Below the pieces are notes generated by a model that was not told the origin of the DNA, searched no databases, and was given only the letters and a program-made list of their open reading frames with translations. From NCBI RefSeq assembly GCF_018390695.1, contig NZ_JAHBGF010000036.1, positions 248,001-312,000 on the forward strand: a DNA stretch of 64,000 nucleotides. Direction: 5' to 3'. This DNA is from Ancylobacter sonchi (GTDB lineage: Bacteria; Pseudomonadota; Alphaproteobacteria; Rhizobiales; Xanthobacteraceae). Positions 1 to 9,500 of the stretch are shown in pieces (positions within the stretch are counted from its first letter, which is position 1; each line of letters starts with the position of its first letter). Position numbers and translations under genes: made by a program.

Positions 1-1013
1 CCGCGCAGAATGCAGCTCGGATATTTCCAGGTGATCGCCGAACCGGTCTCCACCTGCGTCCAGGAGATCTTGGAGCGGTCGCCGCGGCAGTCGCCGCGCT
101 TCGTCACGAAGTTGAAGATACCGCCCTTGCCCTCGCTGTCGCCCGGATACCAGTTCTGGACGGTGGAGTACTTGATCTCGGCATCGGCCAGCGCCACCAG
201 CTCGACCACGGCGGCGTGCAGCTGGTTCTCGTCGCGCATCGGCGCGGTGCAGCCTTCGAGGTAGCTCACATAGGAGCCCTCGTCGGCGATGATCAGCGTG
301 CGCTCGAACTGGCCGGTGTTGCGCTCGTTGATGCGGAAATAGGTCGACAGCTCCATCGGGCAGCGCACGCCCTTCGGGATGTAGACGAAGGAGCCGTCGG
401 AGAACACCGCCGAGTTCAGCGTCGCGAAGAAGTTGTCGGTCACCGGCACCACGGAACCGAGATACTTCTTCACCAGCTCGGGATGCTCACGCACCGCCTC
501 GGAGATCGGCATGAAGATCACGCCGGCCTTGGCGAGCTCTTCCTTGAAGGTGGTTGCCACCGACACCGAATCGAACACCGCGTCCACCGCGACCCGAGCT
601 CTTCCACTCCCCTCGCCGCCGGTGCTCTCGATGCCGAGCAGCGCGTCGCGCTCGCGCAGGGGAATGCCGAGCTTCTCATAGGTGGCGAGGATTTCCGGGT
701 CGATCTCGTCGATCGACTTCGGGCCCGCCTTCTGCTTGGGCGCGGCGTAGTAATAGAGCTCCTGGTAGGGGATCGGCGGATAGTCGACCCGCGCCCACTT
801 GGGCTCCGGCATGGTCTGCCAGCGGCGGAAGGCGTCGAGACGCCATTCCAGCAGCCATTCGGGCTCGCCCTTCTTGGCCGAGATGAAGCGGACGGTGTCC
901 TCGTCCAGTCCCTTCGGCGCCTTCTCCGACTCGATGTCGGTGAAGAACCCGTATTTGTACTGATCGACGTCGATGGAGCGGACCTGCTCCACTGTCTCCT
1001 GTACGGCCGGCAT
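1..1013 (-). CDS. sufB: Fe-S cluster assembly protein SufB (3' end outside window)
   Basis: SufB is the core scaffold subunit of the cytosolic SufBCD complex, where Fe-S clusters are built from sulfur delivered by a cysteine desulfurase. About 337 N-terminal residues are present and the frame is open to the window edge. Family blocks are clear: the N-terminal region with [10 protein letters not shown] and a WxxxWRLDAF-like stretch, [35 protein letters not shown], and the end block YPSCILR that leads into the Fe-S core. The ATG at 1013 is preceded by a GGAGAGGAG-type ribosome site. A short Gly/Ser/Arg insert (about residues 128-137) precedes AVDAVF. The upstream desulfurase gene lies 136 bp away on the same strand, so the two are probably one operon. 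Confidence 0.95.
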   Translation of the reverse strand, partial: MPAVQETVEQVRSIDVDQYKYGFFTDIESEKAPKGLDEDTVRFISAKKGEPEWLLEWRLDAFRRWQTMPEPKWARVDYPPIPYQELYYYAAPKQKAGPKSIDEIDPEILATYEKLGIPLRERDALLGIESTGGEGSGRARVAVDAVFDSVSVATTFKEELAKAGVIFMPISEAVREHPELVKKYLGSVVPVTDNFFATLNSAVFSDGSFVYIPKGVRCPMELSTYFRINERNTGQFERTLIIADEGSYVSYLEGCTAPMRDENQLHAAVVELVALADAEIKYSTVQNWYPGDSEGKGGIFNFVTKRGDCRGDRSKISWTQVETGSAITWKYPSCILR

Positions 1014-1149
1014 CGTCTCATCTCCTCTCCGCGCGGGGTCAAGGCCCGCGGGTTCAGGTCACCACGTCACGTCTCGCATCGGGCGGTGCCGCATGGGCGC
1101 CGCCGAATCGTCCGGCCGGCGGCACCCGGGCGCCGCAGCCGATCTCCCC

Positions 1150-2319
1150 TCACGCCGCCCTTGTGCGGCGAGAAAGGTTCGGGACCACCCGGCGGAACAC
1201 GCCGAGCGCCCGGTCAACATCCTCTTCCCGGCTCGACCATCCGAAGGACAGCCGGAACGCCGAACGGGCGATGCGCTCGGGCACGCCCATGGCCGCGAGC
1301 ACATGCGACGGCCCGATCTTGCCCGACGAACAGGCGGCACCGGCGCTCACCGACAATCCGGCGAGATCGAGCGCGATCACCGCCGTCTCGGCCGGTACCC
1401 CCGGCAGGGCGAAGCACGAGGTGTTGGGCAGGCGATCGACATCGCCGACCAGCAGCACCAGCTCCGGGAACTCGCACCTTAGAGCGTCTTCAAGCCTTTC
1501 GCGCAAGCCGCCAATGCGACTGATTTCACCATCGAGCGCCAGCTGCGCGCTTTTCGCCGCCACACCGAAGGCGACGATGGCGGGGGCGTTCTCGCTGCCG
1601 GCCCGCCGGCCGCGCTCCTGGCCGCCGCCGGCGAACACCGGCGCGGGGCGCAGATCCGGGTCGGCAAGCACCAGCGCACCGGAGCCCGGCGCGCCGCCGA
1701 TCTTGTGGGCCGACACCGAAATCGCGTCGACGCCGAGCTCGGCGATATCGATGCGGATGCGACCGGCCGCCTGCACGGCATCGGTATGGACGAGCCCTCC
1801 ATGGGCATGGACGCGCCGCGCGGCTTCCGCCACCGGCTGGATCACCCCGGTCTCGTTGTTTGCCAGCATCAGCGACAGCAGCACCCGGCGCCCGGCTTCC
1901 GCATGGACGGCGAGCGCCGCGTCGAGCGCCTCGAGCCGCAACCGGCCGCGTGCGTCCACCGGCAGGATTTCCACCTTGTCGGCGGCAAAGCGGTGGCCGC
2001 GCAGCACGGCGGCATGCTCGACCGCGCTGGTCAGCAGCACGTCGCAGGCGAGCGGCTCGCCCCCACGCTGGTAGTCCGGCGTCAGCGCCAGCGCGTCGGC
2101 CTCGGTGCCGCCGGCAGTGAACACCACGCCGCGCGCATCGCCGCCGACCAGGGCGGCGACCGCGCCGCGCGCCTCCTCGATGCGGGCGCGCGTCGCCCGC
2201 CCCTCGCCATGGATGGCCGAGGCATTGCCGGTGGCGAAAAGCGCGGCAGTCAGCGCTTCCGCCGCCTCCGGACGCACCGGAGCGGTGGCATTGTGGTCGA
2301 GATAGGTACGTTCGTTCAT
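1150..2319 (-). CDS. Cysteine desulfurase (IscS/NifS-type), first gene of suf operon
   Basis: This is a PLP-dependent class V aminotransferase-fold enzyme that removes sulfur from L-cysteine for Fe-S assembly. The 389-residue protein begins YLDHNATAP and carries HTDAVQAAG, the PLP lysine in SAHKIGGAPGSG (K206) and the catalytic loop cysteine in SAGAACSSGK (C330), all typical of the IscS/NifS branch. I chose the ATG at 2319 because homologues start just before YLDHNATAP; an in-frame extension to 2427 adds residues with no family character. It precedes sufB on the same strand, as in many Hyphomicrobiales, where the paralogue sufS lies further downstream (outside this window). Expression is probably iron-responsive through the palindrome at 2502-2518. 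Confidence 0.93.
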   Translation of the reverse strand: MNERTYLDHNATAPVRPEAAEALTAALFATGNASAIHGEGRATRARIEEARGAVAALVGGDARGVVFTAGGTEADALALTPDYQRGGEPLACDVLLTSAVEHAAVLRGHRFAADKVEILPVDARGRLRLEALDAALAVHAEAGRRVLLSLMLANNETGVIQPVAEAARRVHAHGGLVHTDAVQAAGRIRIDIAELGVDAISVSAHKIGGAPGSGALVLADPDLRPAPVFAGGGQERGRRAGSENAPAIVAFGVAAKSAQLALDGEISRIGGLRERLEDALRCEFPELVLLVGDVDRLPNTSCFALPGVPAETAVIALDLAGLSVSAGAACSSGKIGPSHVLAAMGVPERIARSAFRLSFGWSSREEDVDRALGVFRRVVPNLSRRTRAA

Positions 2320-2461
2320 CGCAGCCCGGTTCGGTCTGTCAGCGCCTGCCTGCTCATATAGTAAAACATTGCCGCTTTCGCTGCGGCTCCCGTTGATTTG
2401 CTTGCAAACCAAACCCATCTCATTCATAGCTTCGGCTCCGCAAACTCCGCGGGCGGCGCCA

Positions 2462-2494
2462 GCATGGTTGCACTGAAGTCATATACAACCATGC
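2462..2494. promoter_or_regulatory. Perfect 9-bp inverted repeat in suf/hydrolase control region
   Basis: GCATGGTTG (2462-2470) and its exact reverse complement CAACCATGC (2486-2494) flank a 15-base AT-rich spacer containing GTCATATAC. There is no T-run, so a terminator is unlikely. It lies between two divergent genes, next to the Irr-like palindrome, and could be a second operator or a leader hairpin in the suf transcript. Confidence 0.5.
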
Positions 2495-2501
2495 GTAGAA
2501 G

Positions 2502-2518
2502 TTTAGAATTATTCTAAT
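2502..2518. promoter_or_regulatory. Putative Irr box (iron control element) upstream of the suf operon
   Basis: The sequence TTTAGAATTATTCTAAT is a near-perfect palindrome (TTTAGAA, 3-base centre, TTCTAAT) in an AT-rich island within a GC-rich genome. It closely matches the rhizobial iron control element recognised by the Fur-family haem-responsive regulator Irr (TTTAGAA-N3-TTCTAAA, as I recall it). It sits 183 bp upstream of the cysteine desulfurase start and 145 bp upstream of the divergent hydrolase start. Regulation of suf by iron regulators is known in this order; binding here is inferred. Confidence 0.65.
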
Positions 2519-2662
2519 AATTTAGGGATCACACCCTATGTCGTCAAGGCGCTCGCGGTATTATGTACACCTGCAGGAAAATTGAAACGGCGGCCATCTG
2601 CCTTGGCTGCCCGCCTGCGCAGGGCGGCGGCCGCGCCGCCCGCATCTAGGATCACACGCTTC

Positions 2663-3328
2663 ATGCCCGAGGTCATCTTCACCGGCGAGAAAGGGCGTCT
2701 CGAAGGGCGGTACCAGCCGGCCAAGCAGCGCCACGCGCCGATAGCCATCATCCTGCACCCGCACCCGCAGTTCGGCGGCACGATGAATAACCCGGTGGTC
2801 TACAACCTCTACTACCAGTTCGTGAATCGCGGCTTCTCGACCCTGCGCTTCAATTTCCGCGGCGTCGGCCGTTCGCAGGGCTCCTTCGACCACGGCCAGG
2901 GCGAGCTCGCCGATGCCGCCGCCGCGCTCGACTGGGCGCAGTCGATCAACCCGGACGCGCGCGCCTGCTGGATCGCCGGCTTCTCCTTCGGCGCCTGGAT
3001 CGGCATGCAGCTGCTGATGCGCCGGCCGGAGGTGGAAGGCTTCATCTCGGTTGCCGCCCCCGCGAACCTCTACGACTTCTCCTTCCTCGCCCCCTGCCCG
3101 TCCTCCGGCCTGTTCGTCCATGGCGACAAGGACGCGGTGGTGCCGTTCTCGGCGGTGAACACGCTGGTGGAGAAGCTGAAGACGCAGAAGGGCATCGTCA
3201 TCGAGCAGCAGACCGTGCCCGGCGCCAACCACTTCTTCGACAACCGGACCGAGGAACTGACCGAGCTGATCGGCGGCTATCTCGACCGGCGCCTGCCGGA
3301 CACCCGCAAGAGCGAAACCGCCGCCTGA
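2663..3328 (+). CDS. Alpha/beta hydrolase, divergent from suf operon
   Basis: A 221-residue cytoplasmic alpha/beta hydrolase. Visible landmarks are the early strand plus HPHPQFGGTMNN, the FNFRGVGRSQGSFDHG block, the nucleophile elbow GFSFGAW (Ser nucleophile), the acid-loop region HGDKDAVVP and the catalytic histidine in GANHFFDNR. The ATG at 2663 follows a TAGGATC stretch; an in-frame ATG at 2582 adds an Arg/Ala-rich tail unlike the family and is less likely. Its place divergent from the suf genes is a recurrent arrangement in Hyphomicrobiales, but its substrate is unknown. A strong terminator follows. Confidence 0.88.
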   Translation: MPEVIFTGEKGRLEGRYQPAKQRHAPIAIILHPHPQFGGTMNNPVVYNLYYQFVNRGFSTLRFNFRGVGRSQGSFDHGQGELADAAAALDWAQSINPDARACWIAGFSFGAWIGMQLLMRRPEVEGFISVAAPANLYDFSFLAPCPSSGLFVHGDKDAVVPFSAVNTLVEKLKTQKGIVIEQQTVPGANHFFDNRTEELTELIGGYLDRRLPDTRKSETAA

Positions 3329-3355
3329 GCGGAACGCGCACGGCCCTGACAAGCA

Positions 3356-3384
3356 AAAAGCCCGGCTCGCGCCGGGCTTTTCGT
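3356..3384 (+). terminator. Rho-independent terminator after the alpha/beta hydrolase
   Basis: AAAAGCCCGGC (3356-3366), loop TCGC, then GCCGGGCTTTT (3371-3381) forms an 11-bp stem ending in a T-run. The flanking A- and T-runs would let it serve both convergent genes. Confidence 0.85.
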
Positions 3385-3417
3385 TTTCGGGAGACGCGAG
3401 GACCCGGAAGAGACGGC

Positions 3418-3783
3418 TCAGTTGAGCACGAGGCGGTCCGGATTGGTCACCGTCACGCTGTCGCCGCGACGGGCGATCTCGACGAGGCCACCAGCCGCGC
3501 CCTCGGGGCCGGGCACGGAGAAGCTCACCGCCTGCTCGGGCTGCAGCGTGGCAGCGACACGGATCGGCGCACCGCCGCCGACGCTCAGCGTGGCGACGAC
3601 GTGGTAGCCGTCCTGCTGCGGGGTGTAATAGGCGATGCCGCGCACATAGCCGATGTTGATGGTCTGTGCCGTCGCGGGACGCACATTGCCCTTCTCGGCG
3701 GCGAAGCCGGGGGCGATGAAGGCGACGGCAAGAAGCCCACCCGCCAAGGCGAGGGGCAGAATGTCACGGGAGAAGCTGCGCAT
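3418..3783 (-). CDS. Small secreted protein of unknown function
   Basis: I do not recognise the family. The 121-residue product begins with a Sec signal peptide (basic MRSFSR, hydrophobic LPLALAGGLLAVAFIA, probable cleavage after GFA-A near residue 29). The mature part, about 92 residues, has alternating beta-type stretches (VRGIAYYTPQQDGYHVVATL, IRVAATLQP, VTVTNPDRLVL) and no cysteine, so a small periplasmic beta-rich protein is likely. The ATG at 3783 has GGAG nine bases upstream; a longer frame to 3903 has no ribosome site and lacks a signal-peptide-like N-terminus. It stands alone between terminators and an AT-rich 5' region. Confidence 0.7.
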   Translation of the reverse strand: MRSFSRDILPLALAGGLLAVAFIAPGFAAEKGNVRPATAQTINIGYVRGIAYYTPQQDGYHVVATLSVGGGAPIRVAATLQPEQAVSFSVPGPEGAAGGLVEIARRGDSVTVTNPDRLVLN

Positions 3784-4010
3784 CTCGATTGCTCCAAGTT
3801 CTGTCCAGGCGTGTTGATCAGAAGCTGCCTGCCTGGCGAGCCGGACTTCCGGGAGCCCGTAAGATACGCATTTTATTGTGCGACGCACCGTCAGTTTGCG
3901 CATCGCACCATTGCGTTTAAGGAATACTTCGCACGTATCCTGGTATATTAAGCTTTTCTGAACGATCGCTTCAGCTTTGCTTCAGCCCTCCCCGCGCACC
4001 CCGCCGGGCC
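3784..4010. other. Intergenic region with AT-rich promoter-like stretch
   Basis: This stretch between the small secreted protein and the 3' end of anmK contains an AT-rich segment around 3870-3965 (for example TGGTATATTAAGCTTTTC) that probably holds the promoter of the minus-strand secreted-protein gene. I see no gene or terminator hairpin in it. Confidence 0.4.
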
Positions 4011-5153
4011 TCACTTCAGCGGTAGGCAGACGCCTCCAGGCATCGGCGCCGGCACCCCGGTGGTGGTGGGGAAGCTGAGCGGCAGCCCCTTCAGCGACCG
4101 CACCGCCAGGAACCCGAAGGCCTGCGCTTCCATCGCGTCGGAGGACAGGCCGACCGCATCGGCCGGCGTCACCTCCACCCCGAGCCGCTCGGCCAGCATG
4201 GCGAGCAGCGTCGGGTTATGGGCGCCACCGCCGGCGGCCACAACCGCCCGCGGGCGTCGCGGCAGCAACGGCAGCGCCGCCGCCACCGTCGCGGCGCTGA
4301 GCGCGGTCAGCGTCGCCGCGCCATCCTCGGTGCTGCGCCCCGCCAGCCCGGCATGTTCCGCCACGAAGGCCTTGAAATCGTTGCGATCGAGCGATTTCGG
4401 CGGCTTTTGCGCGAAGAAGGGATGCGCCAGCAGCCGCGCCAGCGCCGCCGCATCGACCTTTCCTGCCGCCGCGCAAGCGCCGTCGGCATCCACCGGCACG
4501 CCGGTGCGTTCCTTCATGAAGTCGTCGACCAGCGCGTTGGCGGGGCCGGTGTCGAAGGCGATCGGGTCGTTCTCCCCGTCGACATAGGTGATGTTGGCCA
4601 CCCCGCCGAGATTGAGGAACAGCACCGGCAGCGCCAGGCCCAGCCCTTTGGCCAGCGCGGCGTGATAGACCGGCACCAGCGGCGCCCCCTGCCCGCCCGC
4701 CGCGACATCCGCGGCGCGCAGATCGTAGACCAGCTTGGCGCCCGGCCGCAGCCCCGCCGCCCGCAAGGCTTTCGCCAGTACCGGGCCGTCGCCGAGCTGC
4801 ACGGTGAGCGCGATCTCCGGCCGGTGCAGCACGGTCTGCCCGTGAAAACCGACCACCTGCGCACCCGCCGCCTGCGGATGCGTGGCGACGAAGCGCGCCA
4901 CCGCCTCGCCGTGGCGGGCGGTCAGCATCAATTCGGCCTCCGCGAGCGCACCCGGTCGGGCCGTGCGGTCCGTCAGCGGCTTCGCATCCTCGATGGCCCG
5001 CACCAGCAGTGCCCGGTCCGCCGGCGCATAGGGATAGGTGGCGGCGGGCCCGAAGCCGGCGACGCTTTCGCCGTCGGTCTCGATCAGCGCCACGTCGACG
5101 CCATCAAGCGAGGTGCCGCTCATCAGCCCGATTGCCGTTACCGGTTCCGCCAT
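4011..5153 (-). CDS. anmK: Anhydro-N-acetylmuramic acid kinase
   Basis: AnmK phosphorylates and opens 1,6-anhydro-MurNAc released during murein turnover, giving MurNAc-6-phosphate for recycling. The 380 residues are full length. Diagnostic blocks are the N-terminal phosphate loop [50 protein letters not shown] and the C-terminal [16 protein letters not shown] of the hexokinase/ASKHA fold. It is divergent from tyrS, a pairing seen widely in alphaproteobacteria, with a 98-bp shared upstream region. Confidence 0.95.
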   Translation of the reverse strand: MAEPVTAIGLMSGTSLDGVDVALIETDGESVAGFGPAATYPYAPADRALLVRAIEDAKPLTDRTARPGALAEAELMLTARHGEAVARFVATHPQAAGAQVVGFHGQTVLHRPEIALTVQLGDGPVLAKALRAAGLRPGAKLVYDLRAADVAAGGQGAPLVPVYHAALAKGLGLALPVLFLNLGGVANITYVDGENDPIAFDTGPANALVDDFMKERTGVPVDADGACAAAGKVDAAALARLLAHPFFAQKPPKSLDRNDFKAFVAEHAGLAGRSTEDGAATLTALSAATVAAALPLLPRRPRAVVAAGGGAHNPTLLAMLAERLGVEVTPADAVGLSSDAMEAQAFGFLAVRSLKGLPLSFPTTTGVPAPMPGGVCLPLK

Positions 5154-5251
5154 CTCGCCCTCCCGGCGTGCATGTACCGCCCGAAGCTGCTACATGACGC
5201 GCCCGATCCTTTACCCCTCCTTACCATGGCATTGACGCCGGCAGGCCCGAC

Positions 5252-6508
5252 ATGACGACGTTCCGTTCCGACTTTCTGCGCACCCTTACCGAGCGCGGCT
5301 TCGTCCACCAGATCTCGGACCCCGAGGGGCTCGACAAGCTGTTCGCCACGGAAACCGTCACCGCCTATATCGGCTTCGACCCCACGGCGCCGAGCCTGCA
5401 TGCCGGCGGCCTGATCCAGATCATGATGCTGCACTGGCTGCAGGCGACCGGCCACCGCCCGGTCTCGCTCATGGGCGGCGGCACCGGCATGGTGGGCGAC
5501 CCCTCCTTCAAGGAGGAGGCGCGCAAGCTGATGACGGTCGAGACCATCGAGGACAACATCGCCTCGATCAAAAAGGTGTTCGCCAACTACCTCACCTATG
5601 GCGACGCCCCCACCGGCGCCATGATGATCAACAATGCCGAATGGCTGCGCGGCCTGAACTACCTCGAGTTCCTGCGTGACGTCGGCCGGCACTTCTCGGT
5701 CAACCGCATGCTGTCCTTCGACAGCGTGAAGATGCGGCTCGACCGCGAGCAGTCGCTGTCCTTCCTCGAATTCAACTACATGATCCTGCAGGCCTACGAT
5801 TTCGTCGAGCTGTCGCAGCGCTATGGCGTGCGCCTGCAGATGGGCGGCTCCGACCAGTGGGGCAACATCGTCAACGGCATCGATCTCGGCCACCGCATGG
5901 GCACGCCGCAGCTCTACGCCCTGACCTCGCCGCTGCTCACCACCGCGTCGGGCGCCAAGATGGGCAAGTCGCTCTCCGGCGCGGTGTGGCTGAACGCCGA
6001 CCTGCTCGGCCCCTACGAGTTCTGGCAGTACTGGCGCAACACCGAGGACGCCGACGTCTCGCGCTTCCTCAAGCTCTACACCACCCTGCCGATGGACGAG
6101 ATCGCCCGGCTGTCCGCACTGGGCGGCGCCGAGATCAACGAGGTGAAGAAGATCCTCGCCACCGAGGTCACCGCCATGCTGCATGGCCGCGCGGCGGCCG
6201 AAGCGGCGGCCGAGACCGCGCGCAAGACCTTCGAGGAAGGTGGGCTGTCCGCCGATCTGCCGACCGTCGAGGTGCCGACCGCCGAGCTCGAGGCCGGCAT
6301 CGGCGTGCTCAGCGTCTTCGCCGAGAAGACCGGCCTCGTCGCCTCCAATGGCGAGGCGCGCCGGCAGATCAAGAGCGGCGGCCTCAAGGTGAACGACGCC
6401 GTCGTCACCGACGACAAGGCGGTGATCAGCCCCCGTGACCTTACTGCCGAGGGCGTGGTGAAGCTCTCCTTCGGCAAGAAGAAGCACGTGCTGCTGAAGC
6501 CGGTGTGA
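5252..6508 (+). CDS. tyrS: Tyrosyl-tRNA synthetase
   Basis: Class I aminoacyl-tRNA synthetase that charges tRNA-Tyr. The 418-residue length is standard. The Rossmann catalytic domain has the signature [13 protein letters not shown], in which the usual HIGH tetrad reads HAGG, the tyrosine-site block [15 protein letters not shown], and the KMSKS loop as KMGKS. A C-terminal S4 RNA-binding domain covers about residues 350-418 ([21 protein letters not shown]). Transcription ends at a strong hairpin just downstream. Confidence 0.97.
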   Translation: MTTFRSDFLRTLTERGFVHQISDPEGLDKLFATETVTAYIGFDPTAPSLHAGGLIQIMMLHWLQATGHRPVSLMGGGTGMVGDPSFKEEARKLMTVETIEDNIASIKKVFANYLTYGDAPTGAMMINNAEWLRGLNYLEFLRDVGRHFSVNRMLSFDSVKMRLDREQSLSFLEFNYMILQAYDFVELSQRYGVRLQMGGSDQWGNIVNGIDLGHRMGTPQLYALTSPLLTTASGAKMGKSLSGAVWLNADLLGPYEFWQYWRNTEDADVSRFLKLYTTLPMDEIARLSALGGAEINEVKKILATEVTAMLHGRAAAEAAAETARKTFEEGGLSADLPTVEVPTAELEAGIGVLSVFAEKTGLVASNGEARRQIKSGGLKVNDAVVTDDKAVISPRDLTAEGVVKLSFGKKKHVLLKPV

Positions 6509-6530
6509 GCGGATCGCCGGCACAAAGATG

Positions 6531-6558
6531 AAAAGGCCGGGCATTGCCCGGCCTTTTT
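6531..6558 (+). terminator. Rho-independent terminator after tyrS
   Basis: AAAAGGCCGGGC (6531-6542), loop ATT, GCCCGGCCTTTTT (6546-6558): a 12-bp stem with T-run. The A-run on the other side would also stop the convergent minus-strand gene. Confidence 0.88.
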
Positions 6559-6594
6559 CGTTCCAGCCGCTCTTCGTTCCGGCACGCCTCGCGG

Positions 6595-9500
6595 CTAGCG
6601 GGTCGGGATCACCGCCGGCGGCGTCGGGTCCGGCGCCTGCCGGTACTCGAAGATCTTGCGCAGGAAGCCCGGCGCCACGGCGGAGATCGGGTTCACCCGC
6701 AGCGTCGGCCCGCTCAACGGCCCCACCACCTCGTAGGTGACGCCGACCAGGCCCTCATTCGGCCCGCCGCCGAGGAAGAAGCCGAGCACCGGCAGGCGCG
6801 AGAACAGGTTGTTCAGCCCATAGGCCGGCACATAGGTGCCCTGGATCGAGATGCGGTCGCGCGCGGAGTCGAGCGAGCCGTCGAAGGTCGAGCCGACCGC
6901 CGGGCCCCACACCACGCCGTCGCGCAGCGTGAGCAGCTCGGCCGAGCGGGTGAAGCTCACCTGCAGCTTCTTGAAGGTGATGGCCGCGCCGGGCTGCGGA
7001 CGCCCATTGGCGGCGGTGGCCGGCGCAGCGGCGATCAGCCGGTCCAGCCCCGCCTCGCCACGCACCACGAAGTCGCGCATGTTGATGACGCCGTTCTGCG
7101 GCGAGCCGTCGCCGGCCGGCGGGTCGACGTCGAGCCACAGGTCGCCGCCATAGATGCGCGAATAGAAGTTGATGAAGCGCAGCAGTGCGCCGGCGTCGGT
7201 CGTCGCCACCCGCATCACCCGCGAGCCGCCGGCGCCGTTCATGATCTGCCCGGTCACGCCGCCGTCGCGGCCGACCAGCGCGCCGAGCGAGAAGCTGCGC
7301 AGCGCCCCGTCGCGCCGCGACAGCTTCAGCACCGCCTCGCGCATGGTCTCGCCATTATTGCCGACCACCACGTTGAGATTGACGTCGATATCGACGTCCG
7401 CCGGCTTGGCCTGGTCGGTATTGCCGGCGATCGGCGCCTCCAGGAGGTTCTTGAGGAAGGCGCGGGCCTCGATCACCTCGCCGCGCACGGTGATGCGCGT
7501 CACCGAACCGGCCTGCTCGACCTTCACGCTCGCCTTGTCGCCGTCCGAGAGCTGGAAGGTGGGCAGATCGGCGCCGACCGGCACGCCCTTGGCGTCGAGC
7601 GTCACCACGCCGCGTATGTTCACCCCGGAACCCGAGACCACCAGATTGTCGAGCTTGGAGCCGTCCTCGGTCTTGGTGAGCTTGGCGGTGAGCCGCGCCG
7701 GCTTGCCGGCCGGCTTCGACCAGCCCGGCACCAGTTCGGCGAGGCGCGCCTTGGTCAGGTCGACATCGACATCCGCGCTCACCTTGCCATTCGCCGAGGT
7801 GGTGCCGTTCAGCTTCACCGCCACCGTGCCGCCGAGGCCGGCGAGGTCGAGATCGAGCTTGTCGCGCGACGCCTGGTCGAGCGTCGCCGCCAGGGTGAAG
7901 GAAGCGTCCCCCTTGGCGGGCATCGTGTAGTCGAAGCTGATCGGCGCACCGGCGAGCTTGCCGTCACCGCGGAAGACACTGGCCTGCGGCGTCACGAAGA
8001 CCCGGACATCGGCGTCGTCGATGTCGTGGCCGAGCACCATCTTGTCGGCCGAGAAATCGTTCAGCGTGGCCTCGAAGGCGAAGTCGACATCGGACGGCTT
8101 GATGTCGTTCGACAGGCGGATATTGATCTGCGCCACGCCCTGGAAATCGCCCGACACCGTCGCCGGATCGAGCGGCGAGGCCGCCGCGTGGCTGCGCAGC
8201 GACGACAGGTTGGCCACCTCCGCCATTCCGGCGGCGGGACCGCTGAGCGCGATGCGGATCTTGGCGTTCGGCGTCTTCGGCGCGGTATCGGGAATGTCGA
8301 ACACGCCCTCGGACAGCGCCAGCTTGCGCCCGGCCGGCGTCTGCAGGCCGGCCTTGGCGACGTCGACATGGGCGGTGCGACCGGTCACATGCACGCGGAC
8401 ATCGGCGCCGGTGACCGGCGCCAGATCCGGGAGCACCCGGAAGGAACCCTGGCCGGCGACGATGTCGATGCGCAGCGCATCGTCGGCCAGCGGGATGTCG
8501 GAATTGCCGATGGAGGACAGCGGCGCGTTCAGCGCAATCTCGGCGCGGCTGACCTCGCCGGACACCACGTTGTCGTGCACCCAGTTCCGTACTTCCGGCG
8601 CCGCCAGCACCGGCCAGATCCGCTTGAGCGTGGTGGCCGAGGTCGGCGTGGTCGAGACATTCAGATTGAGCGCCGGCGCCGGACCGGCGAGCTCCAGCCC
8701 GCCACCGACGGTGATCTCGCCCTGCGTGCCGGTGACCTTGGCGGAATCGATGCCGAGGCTCTTCGCCTTGGGATCGAAATGCAGGTCGAGGGCGATGTTG
8801 TCGGCGACGAAGGGCGGCTCCTTCTCGGAGAACGGGCCGCCGCCGCCGAGGCTGCCCTTGCCGCGGGTGGCGTGCAGCGTCCAGACGCCGTCGGCGGTCT
8901 GCGGCAGATTGATATCGGCGGCGATGTCGAGGTCGAGCGGTCCGGCATGGATGGCGAGCGGCTTGATGGCGATCCGGCGGGCATGCGGGTCAAAGGCGAA
9001 ATCCAGCGCCACCTCGTCGATGATCATGCGGCCGAGCTTGTCCTTGCCGAGCTGCAATTCGCCGGCGCCGACCAGCATCCGGCCGCTCGATCCGACGAGG
9101 TCGCCATGCTCGTCGATCTGCGCGTGAATCTCGCCGGACAGCGGCGAGGTGGCGACGAGGTCGGCGTCCGCCATGCCGGCGGCGATCATCAGGTCGCGCG
9201 GCGCGAGGTCGCGGACGGCGACATCGATGTCGCGGCGCCCGTTCACCATCGGCGCGATGGTGGCCTGCGCCGACCACGGACCGTCCGCGCCGCCGGCGCG
9301 CAGGTCGAAGGTCATGCCGCCGGCCGCCGGGCGGGTGAGGCTGATGTCGATGTCGTTGAATACCCAGCTGCGCCCGCTCACCTCGCTACGCAGCGTCAGC
9401 GTGCCGTCCTTCAGGCCGATGTCGGACAATCCACCGCCGTCGAGCCCGCCACGGTCGAGCCCGTCGGCCAGTGCCGCGAGGCTGGCGAGGCGGATCGGCC

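Noticed and set aside
5171..5196. CATGTA/TACATG inverted repeat between anmK and tyrS
   Set aside because: Only six bases per arm with a 14-base spacer, so chance is likely.
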